NCBI RefSeq assembly: GCF_010120595.1
Contig: NZ_CP038020.1
Coordinates: 186,001 to 250,000 of the forward strand
DNA from: Streptococcus thermophilus
GTDB lineage: Bacteria; Bacillota; Bacilli; Lactobacillales; Streptococcaceae
DNA length: 64,000 nt
Reading direction: 5' to 3'
Below are positions 58,208 through 64,000 of the stretch, in pieces. The translations under genes and the position numbers were made by a program. The notes under the pieces are model-generated. The model was not told where the DNA came from. It saw only the letters and a list, made by a program, of their open reading frames with translations, and did no database searches. Every line of letters starts with the position of its first letter. Positions within the stretch are counted from its first letter, which is position 1.

Positions 58208-58221
58208 CTCTAGCCACACCA

Positions 58222-59418
58222 CTAAGCAGATAACCGTTCCATTTCAGCTCTTGCGGAACTAAATGAAGCATGAGCATAATAGCCGAGCGTCATAGTAATG
58301 TTTTTATGCCCCATAATATATTGCAATATATTAGGACTCATTCCTTTGTTCGCCATATTCGTACAGAATGTATGCCTAAAGGTGTGTGGTGTAATCTTTG
58401 GTAGCTTGTCCTCGTGGGTTTTGTTATACTTTTTGACTAAACTTTTTAACATACTTTGATAATTAGTTGCTTGCTTTGGCAACCCATCACGTTTAAGGAA
58501 TAAGAAGTTCTGGTAACCGTCAATGACAATTGGTTCAGCTTTGGCTTTCTTACGACGTTCTACTACACGCTTAACAGCTTGATAAGCTCTTTCAGTCATT
58601 GGGATTTCTCGCTTACCTTGTGCGGTCTTTGGAACTTCTACATAATAGCCAATATTAGTATCACTCAATAATTGATGGTCAACCATAATGGCTTTATTTT
58701 TCATATCCAAATCTAAAGTCAAACCGCATAATTCAGAAATACGAAGTCCTGTTTCTAAGAGGATAACGACATCATCATAATATTTACAATAAGTCTTATC
58801 GCTTTCCATAAACGATAATAAGTCCATTTCCTGTTCTGGTGTTAGAGCGATTTTTGGTTCTGTTTTATCTTCCAATACATCGCTTAACTGAAAATCAAAT
58901 GGATTCTTCCTAATACAGTCGTCTTGAATTGCCATAAAAAATGACGCTTTGAGTGAACGCTTATAATTGTCAATTGATTTATAAGCACACCCATCTTCAC
59001 TCATTCGAATAGCCCAGCTCTTAGCGTCTGACAATTTAACCATATCAATACTTTTAGCACCTAGTGGGTCATTGTTCAGAATCTTCATAAGATAATGGCG
59101 TCCTTTTTTAGTGTTAAGTCGGATATTCTTTCTTAGTCCATTCTTCTTAGCGTATAGCTGGCAAACTGTCATTTTCTTACCAATAGTATCAATACTATCA
59201 TCAAGGTCGTTTTGTATTTGTTTTTCTTTTTCCCTTAATGAAATATCATCACGTTTCCCCTTTGGAGTTTTATCGGTAGGTACAAGTTTCCAAGCGTAAA
59301 CAAATTGTGACTTACCAAATGAATCTACATACTTATATGCGTATCTTCCATCTTTTCTCTGGCTCTCTCCAGTTCTTAAAATTCTATCTTTATTATCTCG
59401 TCTTTTTTCATTTGACAT
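58222..59418 (-). CDS. int: Tn916-family tyrosine integrase
   Basis: The 398-residue recombinase excises and integrates the element. The N-terminus is like Tn916 Int (E-K-R-R-D-N-K-D-R-I-L-R-T-G-E-S-Q-R-K-D-G-R-Y), the arm-binding domain. The core-binding domain follows, then the catalytic domain with L-E-T-G-L-R-I-S-E-L-C-G (Arg near 225), H-T-F-R-H-T-F and L-G-Y-Y-A-H (Tyr near 379). All catalytic residues are present. Tn916 Int is 405 residues. It lies immediately downstream of xis, the normal order at this end of Tn916. Confidence 0.95.
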   Translation of the reverse strand: MSNEKRRDNKDRILRTGESQRKDGRYAYKYVDSFGKSQFVYAWKLVPTDKTPKGKRDDISLREKEKQIQNDLDDSIDTIGKKMTVCQLYAKKNGLRKNIRLNTKKGRHYLMKILNNDPLGAKSIDMVKLSDAKSWAIRMSEDGCAYKSIDNYKRSLKASFFMAIQDDCIRKNPFDFQLSDVLEDKTEPKIALTPEQEMDLLSFMESDKTYCKYYDDVVILLETGLRISELCGLTLDLDMKNKAIMVDHQLLSDTNIGYYVEVPKTAQGKREIPMTERAYQAVKRVVERRKKAKAEPIVIDGYQNFLFLKRDGLPKQATNYQSMLKSLVKKYNKTHEDKLPKITPHTFRHTFCTNMANKGMSPNILQYIMGHKNITMTLGYYAHASFSSARAEMERLSA

Positions 59419-59497
59419 GATAAGAAGCTCCTCTCAATAACCGAATTGAGCTTGATACGTCATATGAATATTATAACATATATAAGGCTCAATTTCA

Positions 59498-59701
59498 TTA
59501 GATAACGTCAAGTGTATCAACGATTTTCTCAAATTGTTTTCTCTTTATTTGAATACGATTGCCATTCATAATGACCCAGCCAGAATCAAGATTTTCATCA
59601 GCCAGCTTACGCAATTTTTTCTCTCCAATGCGAAAGTATTTTGACGCTTCTTCAATTGTCAATGTGTATTTTTCCCAAATAGGTACATCAGTATTGTTCA
59701 T
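59498..59701 (-). CDS. xis: Tn916-family excisionase
   Basis: A 67-residue winged-helix excisionase with [19 protein letters not shown] and [12 protein letters not shown], near identical in pattern to Tn916 Xis (also 67). It bends DNA at the element ends to favour excision. ATG 59701 is used, with GGAG about 12 nt ahead; an upstream GTG would add four residues. About 80 nt separate it from int. Confidence 0.92.
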   Translation of the reverse strand: MNNTDVPIWEKYTLTIEEASKYFRIGEKKLRKLADENLDSGWVIMNGNRIQIKRKQFEKIVDTLDVI

Positions 59702-59713
59702 AAAATATATCAC

Positions 59714-60090
59714 TCCTTTCTATGTTTGTAGTTCGAAAGTAGATAGATGGCTTTGGCAAGCTCCACTGGTATTTCAACCAATCCCATTCTTGTGGGCAGA
59801 ACCGTATCATACGGGTGTATCATTATACTGTGGTGCAGGTTACGGCAAAACAACCATTCCAAAGGTCATTCTCAAATCACTATATGGTCGCTCTCTTAAT
59901 TAAGGTCATGGCGTATAGTATTTGTTGGCTATCTGTATCACAAACGTATCTGTCTACTTTATTCAGTTGTCAAAGAACACTCGGCATTGATTTGCCTATT
60001 AAAGATCACAATAGTTTGTGGGCTTTGATAGGCAAACAATTAATAATTCCCCATGTACCAAACTAATTGATACATGGAGAGAGGGCGAGA
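59714..60090. other. Regulatory gap between orf8-like and xis genes
   Basis: No convincing gene. Several hairpins are present: ACCGTATcATACGGGT (near 59801-59816), TTTGCCTATtAAAG / CTTTgATAGGCAAA (59992-60037) and CCATGTA / TACATGG (60051-60077). In Tn916 the orf7-orf8 transcript runs through this region into xis and int, so these may be control or processing sites. Confidence 0.5.
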
Positions 60091-60321
60091 TTAAGATAAA
60101 TCAAATTTCAAAATAGCAGTGATTAGTTTTGTCTCCAGCATTCGCTTTGTTTCTTCCTCTACATGAATATAAGGATTACCGTATTCATCAAATAAAGTTT
60201 TTTGTGAGAGGCGAATGGTGTAATGTTCAAAATGCTTAAGTATTTCATTTATTGCATTTACATCACCATGGACAGCAAGCAAAATCACTGTAAAGGATAA
60301 TACTTCCTTAGTAGGTTTCAT
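60091..60321 (-). CDS. Tn916 orf8-like helix-turn-helix protein
   Basis: A 76-residue protein resembling the small HTH domain proteins encoded by orf8 of Tn916: A-V-H-G-D-V-N-A-I-N-E-I-L-K-H-F near residue 17, F-D-E-Y-G-N-P-Y near 44 and a final L-I-T-A-I-L-K-F. In Tn916 orf7 and orf8 govern transcription toward xis, int and the transfer genes. Its ATG is one base beyond the orf7 stop, so translation of orf7 would drive it. Confidence 0.85.
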   Translation of the reverse strand: MKPTKEVLSFTVILLAVHGDVNAINEILKHFEHYTIRLSQKTLFDEYGNPYIHVEEETKRMLETKLITAILKFDLS

Positions 60322-60322
60322 T

Positions 60323-60742
60323 TCAATGTTCCTCCATGAGCTCTTTCAACTCTTTTAGTGCATTTGTTTTGTGATAATGCACGGTGCTTTCAGCCAGCTC
60401 CATTAGTGTAGCAATATCAGCGTTTGTCATACTAAGGAAAAATGAAAGAAGAATTATATCCTGTTTTCTTTTTGTGAGTTTACCGATCGCTTGAGCTATC
60501 AATACATCTTCAATGCGTATGTCATAGTTATACGAAGCCATTATGATATAGTTTGAATCGTAATCATCAAAAATACTTAGTTGACTTAGTTCAGCCATTG
60601 TTAATGCTTCAAGAGATATCAGACGTTCATTGCGACGTTTGTTTTCGTCATAGATATCTCTAGCAAAATTACGCATGACTGTTTTTCAAAAGCTATCAAA
60701 TTGATGTTCAATAGTCTTTTCATAATTAGAAATAGTTACCAT
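60323..60742 (-). pseudogene. Tn916 orf7-like sigma-70 family regulator with a nonsense codon
   Basis: ATG 60742 stands behind GGGGGTGG, a strong SD, and reads M-V-T-I-S-N-Y-E-K-T-I-E-H-Q-F-D-S-F, then TGA at 60686-60688. The same frame then continues K-T-V-M-R-N-F-A-R-D to the normal end. Without the stop it is 139 residues, close to Tn916 Orf7, which has Cys at the position of the stop. The C-terminal region-4 HTH (L-M-E-L-A-E-S-T-V-H-Y-H-K-T) is intact. The internal ATG at 60676 could give 117 residues but lacks an SD. Orf7 activates element transcription in Tn916, so the element may be locked. Confidence 0.75.
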
Positions 60743-60986
60743 AAGAATCCACCCCCTTTCCGTTTGCAAGTGATTAATTAACCTTGCTTATTCCTATCAC
60801 GGTGGAAAGGGGGGGAATCTTCGATAAAAACAAAAAAATACACACTTTTACCTCATGGCAAAAATGCGTATTCTTTCTATATCTATATTTAATTGTTAGT
60901 TTTCTTTTTTTATCCCCTAACCAAAACATAACAGCACCTCTATAAAAGCTACCGCTGTTTTGGAAAAATTAACAAATTAAGAAAAA
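60743..60986. other. Promoter region of orf7-like gene and gap
   Basis: No gene. It contains the purine-rich SD region for the orf7-like gene and AT-rich DNA. A segment AAAGCTACCGCT near 60946-60957 resembles, in the opposite sense, part of the hairpin next to cadA. Confidence 0.4.
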
Positions 60987-61078
60987 ACAGATTACAATAG
61001 AAACTTCATGAAAAGCTACTTACAAAGCGGTAGTTTTTTTTTATTGCTTTGTAAGTTTCATTAGTTATTGTAATCTGT
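60987..61078. repeat. Nested inverted repeat next to cadA
   Basis: Outer arms ACAGATTACAATA (60987-60999) and TATTGTAATCTGT (61066-61078) are perfect complements. Inside, ACTTACAAAGC (61018-61028) and GCTTTGTAAGT (61046-61056) form a second perfect stem. The element can fold into one long interrupted hairpin of 92 nt. A shorter CTAC/GTAG hairpin with a T run lies within it and could act as a terminator. Confidence 0.8.
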
Positions 61079-61098
61079 AAATAATTTTTAGTATATTA

Positions 61099-63222
61099 TT
61101 ATTTTTTGACTTTCATTAATCTTAATCCATTTAATGTAACTAGTAATGTGGCACCCATATCTGCTACAATTGCAATCCATAATGTTAACCAACCCGGAAG
61201 CACTAATAGCAATGCCAATAACTTGATTCCAAGAGAAAATGTTATATTCTGTTTGATGATTTTTAATGTCTTTCGACTAAGATTTACAATGAATGGTAAT
61301 TTCTTTAAGTCATCTCCCATTAAGGCAACATCAGCTGTTTCTAAAGCAGTGTCAGTTCCAGCTCCCCCCATTGCTATTCCTACAGTAGAAGCAGCTAAGG
61401 CAGGGGCGTCATTTACACCATCTCCAATCATAGCGACTTTGCCGTATGTTTGTTTTAATTCTTTAATGTAAGTAAGTTTATCTTCTGGCATTAACTCTGC
61501 TTTTATATCAGAAACACCAATTTCTTTACCTATAAACTGTGCTGTGTCATTATTATCTCCTGTTAGCATAATAGTGTGAGCAATCCCTAATTTATGAAGT
61601 TGCGCAATAACTTCTTTACTAGATTCCCTAACTTCATCAGCCACAGCTATGATTGCTAAAATATTTGATTCTGTTCCAAATAGCATAGCTGTTTTTCCTT
61701 GCTTTTGTAATGATTGGTATGTTTGAGATATACTTTGAGATTTTTCTAAACTAGATTCAAAAAGTTTTGAGCTACCAATGTAATAGGTTATACCATCTAC
61801 ATCACCCTTAACACCTTTACCAGTGATTGATGAAAAATTATCAATTTCTATTGACTTGTAATCGACATTATCAATCATAGCTTTTGAAATGATTGCAGAG
61901 GCAAGAGGGTGTTGTGACAAGGTTTCTAAAGCTGTAATAATTGAAAGTGATTTCTGTTCGTCCATATGTTGAGAATAAGGAATAAAATCAGTTACAACTG
62001 GTTTTCCTTTCGTCAATGTACCTGTCTTATCAAAAGCAATTGCTTGTAGTCCACCAATTTCTTCTAAGTAAATTCCACCTTTTACAAGAACACCGTTTTT
62101 TGCTGAATTACCAATTGCAGAAACGATAGATACTGGAGTGGAAATTACTAGTGAACAAGGACAACCTACAACTAGAAGAGATAACCCTTGATATACCCAT
62201 GTATCCCAATCACCTCCAAAAAATAGAGGTGGAACGACTGCAACAAGCAAAGCAATAAGCATAATAATAGGTGTATAATACTTCGCGAACTTATCTACAA
62301 ACGCTTGCGCTGGTGCTCGTTCACCTTGTGCTTCTTCAACTAAATGTATAATCTTTGAAATTGTAGTATCTTCTACATGTTTCGTCACCTTTACTTCTAA
62401 TAGTCCTTCTTCGTTTAATGTTCCAGCAAAAACTTCATCATCAACTTTCTTTTCAACTGGAATGGATTCTCCAGTAATTGCGGACTGATTAATTGCAGAA
62501 TAGCCCTTTATGACAACTCCGTCCATAGCAATTTTTTGCCCAGGTTTTATAATCATAATATCCCCAATTTGAATATCGCTAACCGCAATCATTTGTTCCA
62601 CATTATTACGGCGTATCAAAGCTTCTTTGGGAGCAATATCCATTAATGAACGAATCGATTGTCTGGCTTTATCCATGGAATATCGTTCCAAAACTTCACT
62701 TAAAGCAAAGAGGATTACGACAATAGAACCTTCTGCCCATTCCCCGATGATGGAAGCACCAATAATAGCAATAGTCATTAGTGACTCCATTGTAAAATCT
62801 AATTTTAATAAATTGGATATACCTTCTTTAAATAAGCTAAAACCTCCAATAATTATTGCGACAACATACAGAGCAATTGTAATCGTTGAATCTTCTCCAC
62901 TAATATTTTGAGAAATAAAGGCTAACAAAATGAAGACTACTGATACAACTAAATGCCAATTCTTTTTTAGAAAGGATTCTTTCTTTAATGGTGTGTTGGA
63001 ATAATCTTTTTCAGGAGAGATTTTTAAATTTTCAAATGCTCCAGCCTTTTCTATTTGACTAATAGAAGTTTCTCCATAAACTGTAATCTTGCCTGCTCCA
63101 AAGTTTACCTTTGCGTCAGTAACTCCGCTAATATTTTTTACATTTTTTTCAAACTTTCCTGCACAATTTGTACAAGATAACCCATCTACACGGTAAGTTG
63201 TTTGTTTACTTGCTTTACTCAT
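61099..63222 (-). CDS. cadA: Cadmium-translocating P1B-type ATPase
   Basis: The 707-residue efflux ATPase pumps Cd(II), Zn(II) and probably Pb(II) out of the cell. An N-terminal HMA domain has G-L-S-C17-T-N-C20-A. The membrane metal site is V-G-C-P-C-S near residue 354, the phosphorylated Asp lies in D-K-T-G-T-L near 396, and S-Q-H-P-L-A and [10 protein letters not shown] complete the set. It reads toward the orf7-like gene, inside the Tn916-like element. Its promoter sits between two CadC-type operators. All catalytic motifs are intact, so it should work. Confidence 0.95.
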   Translation of the reverse strand: MSKASKQTTYRVDGLSCTNCAGKFEKNVKNISGVTDAKVNFGAGKITVYGETSISQIEKAGAFENLKISPEKDYSNTPLKKESFLKKNWHLVVSVVFILLAFISQNISGEDSTITIALYVVAIIIGGFSLFKEGISNLLKLDFTMESLMTIAIIGASIIGEWAEGSIVVILFALSEVLERYSMDKARQSIRSLMDIAPKEALIRRNNVEQMIAVSDIQIGDIMIIKPGQKIAMDGVVIKGYSAINQSAITGESIPVEKKVDDEVFAGTLNEEGLLEVKVTKHVEDTTISKIIHLVEEAQGERAPAQAFVDKFAKYYTPIIMLIALLVAVVPPLFFGGDWDTWVYQGLSLLVVGCPCSLVISTPVSIVSAIGNSAKNGVLVKGGIYLEEIGGLQAIAFDKTGTLTKGKPVVTDFIPYSQHMDEQKSLSIITALETLSQHPLASAIISKAMIDNVDYKSIEIDNFSSITGKGVKGDVDGITYYIGSSKLFESSLEKSQSISQTYQSLQKQGKTAMLFGTESNILAIIAVADEVRESSKEVIAQLHKLGIAHTIMLTGDNNDTAQFIGKEIGVSDIKAELMPEDKLTYIKELKQTYGKVAMIGDGVNDAPALAASTVGIAMGGAGTDTALETADVALMGDDLKKLPFIVNLSRKTLKIIKQNITFSLGIKLLALLLVLPGWLTLWIAIVADMGATLLVTLNGLRLMKVKK

Positions 63223-63239
63223 AAAGCTCCTCCTTTTTC

Positions 63240-63266
63240 AATAACATTCAAGTGTTTGTTTGAATA
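63240..63266. promoter_or_regulatory. CadC-type operator, copy 1
   Basis: A 27-bp unit with the dyad ATTCAA-n8-TTGAAT. It covers the expected transcription start of cadA, just before the SD. It is identical to copy 2 and resembles the operator of the pI258 cad system. Confidence 0.8.
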
Positions 63267-63277
63267 TTTACAAATAT

Positions 63278-63306
63278 ATAATAACAGATTAAAGAATAAC
63301 ATTCAA
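63278..63306 (-). promoter_or_regulatory. Promoter of cadA
   Basis: Minus-strand TTGAAT (63301-63306, inside operator copy 2), 17 bp, TATTAT (63278-63283). Confidence 0.7.
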
Positions 63307-63321
63307 GTGTTTGTTTGAATA
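63295..63321. promoter_or_regulatory. CadC-type operator, copy 2
   Basis: Identical 27-bp repeat of copy 1, 55 bp away. It overlaps the -35 of cadA. Confidence 0.8.
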
Positions 63322-63391
63322 AATTTTAAAAAAGTTTATAGCTAGAAAATCTTGTCTAATATTTAAAATTTAGAATAAAAAAAATATATGC

Positions 63392-63419
63392 TTGTATTAA
63401 TCTAAGCAAATGTTATAAT
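63392..63419 (+). promoter_or_regulatory. Promoter of the lspA-like gene
   Basis: TTGTAT (63392-63397), 16 bp, TATAAT (63414-63419), then AAGGAGG before the ATG. It is 70 bp away from operator copy 2, so it may be less tightly controlled by CadC than cadA. Confidence 0.65.
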
Positions 63420-63442
63420 AGCAACCAAAAAGGAGGTTTTTA

Positions 63443-63952
63443 ATGAAGATTTTAAATGGAAAGATTATTTCTAAACAAAATTTACTTTTACTGGGAATTA
63501 TGATAAGTGCCGTTTTAATTGACCAACTATCAAAAATCTGGCTAACTTCAACCTTACAAATAGGAGAATCAATAGAACTTATTCCATCTTTTTTCAAGAT
63601 AACATATGCTCAAAATACAGGTGCAGCATGGAGTGTTTTAGAGGGGCATATGACGTTCTTTTATGTAGTGACTATAATTGCATTGATACTATTAGGGTGG
63701 TATTTTAAAAATCTTAAAGATTACCAAATTGTTCAAAAAATAGGAGTAATACTAATGATTGCTGGAACGTTAGGTAACTTTATTGATCGTTTATTATTTC
63801 AATTTGTACGTGATTCTTTGGATTTTCGTATTTTAGATTACAACTTTCCTATTTTTAACATCGCTGACATTTTACTAGTTAGCGGAGTTTTTTTACTCAT
63901 TATCGATGAAACAATAAAAACTTTTAATATCCGTTCTAAATTAAAGAAGTAA
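63443..63952 (+). CDS. lspA: Signal peptidase II, cadmium-island paralogue (lspB-like)
   Basis: The 169-residue aspartic protease cleaves lipoprotein signal peptides in the membrane. Four hydrophobic helices are visible. The two catalytic Asp lie in G-N-F-I-D-R-L and F-N-I-A-D-I-L-L, and Y-A-Q-N-T-G-A-A-W is the family loop. It is divergent from cadA. In Listeria ICELm1 the same pair (cadA with lspB) is followed by cadC, and CadC was reported to repress lspB. It is probably an accessory copy beside the chromosomal lspA. Confidence 0.93.
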   Translation: MKILNGKIISKQNLLLLGIMISAVLIDQLSKIWLTSTLQIGESIELIPSFFKITYAQNTGAAWSVLEGHMTFFYVVTIIALILLGWYFKNLKDYQIVQKIGVILMIAGTLGNFIDRLLFQFVRDSLDFRILDYNFPIFNIADILLVSGVFLLIIDETIKTFNIRSKLKK

Positions 63953-63957
63953 TATCA

Positions 63958-63974
63958 TCTTAAGGCTTAAGATT
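63958..63974. repeat. Short palindrome after the lspA-like gene
   Basis: ATCTTAA-GGC-TTAAGAT is a perfect 7-bp stem just after the stop. The window ends before the next gene can be read. Confidence 0.5.
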
Positions 63975-64000
63975 TATTTATGCCTAAATTAACAGAAAAA

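Noticed and set aside
59559..60066. Plus-strand ORFs of 114 and 83 codons across xis and the gap behind it
   Set aside because: They overlap xis or run through hairpins, lack SD sequences and have no recognisable composition.
60987..61078. CRISPR-like or short tandem repeat array
   Set aside because: There are only two arms of each stem, in inverted orientation, and no repeat-spacer periodicity.

Overview
The window looks like a low-GC Streptococcus chromosome, most probably Streptococcus thermophilus or a very close salivarius-group relative. The reasons are the gene content and order (comG operon next to DUF1033 and rpoBC, ilvBNC with CodY-like boxes, two ComX/cin boxes of the form TACGAATA) and the many decayed genes for fermentation and sugar use (adhE, the whole trehalose locus, a formate/nitrite channel). 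This decay is typical of the dairy species. Species assignment is inference; no rRNA is present.

Layout. 1-1.7 kb: the tail of an unidentified gene, then two adjacent broken membrane-transport genes (formate/nitrite channel, ECF S-component). 1.7-8.8 kb: gpsA-galU; a minus-strand block of rhomboid protease, 5-formyl-THF cyclo-ligase, the dapH/N-acetyl-diaminopimelate deacetylase pair (lysine/peptidoglycan precursor), a broken HAD hydrolase, and rlmA directly behind the SRP RNA gene. 8.9-11.4 kb: an unlisted double-glycine peptide with a small membrane partner, tadA, a probable 6S-like structured RNA, and the competence gene ssbB with a cin box. 11.5-16.2 kb: thiosulfate uptake pair (YeeE/TusA-like), ytpR, a thioredoxin-like protein, DUF4651, pepA, proC. 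16.2-18.4 kb: CPBP-family membrane proteins (one broken) with an XRE regulator. 18.5-24.9 kb: ackA, a methyltransferase and the seven-gene comG type IV pilus operon under a cin box. 25-36.5 kb: rpoC, rpoB with a leader of about 300 nt, pbp1b and tyrS. 36.6-46.9 kb: ilvC, ilvN, ilvB and ilvD with CodY-like boxes, the Gls24-like/FakA pair, a MATE transporter and thrC.

46.9-57.8 kb is a decay zone. It holds a small broken gene behind a cre-like site, an adhE pseudogene that still carries a Rex-like operator, an intact pepO, and treA, treP and treR all disrupted. A DUF436 protein, two paralogous small membrane proteins and a dead IS30-family element with recognisable terminal inverted repeats follow. 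From about 58 kb to the right edge lies one end of a Tn916-family integrative element: int, xis, an orf8-like HTH gene and an orf7-like sigma gene carrying a nonsense codon. Its cargo is a cadmium-type P1B ATPase (cadA) divergent from a signal peptidase II (lspA/lspB-like). The cadA promoter sits between two identical 27-bp copies of a CadC-type operator. This order resembles the Listeria ICELm1 cadA-lspB-cadC arrangement; cadC, if present, is beyond the window.

I found no CRISPR array, rRNA or tRNA gene. The least ordinary items are the orphan GG-leader peptide, the mobile cadA-lspA module with its dual operator, the nested inverted repeat beside cadA, the comGA/comGB 125-nt overlap, and intact control sites in front of dead genes.
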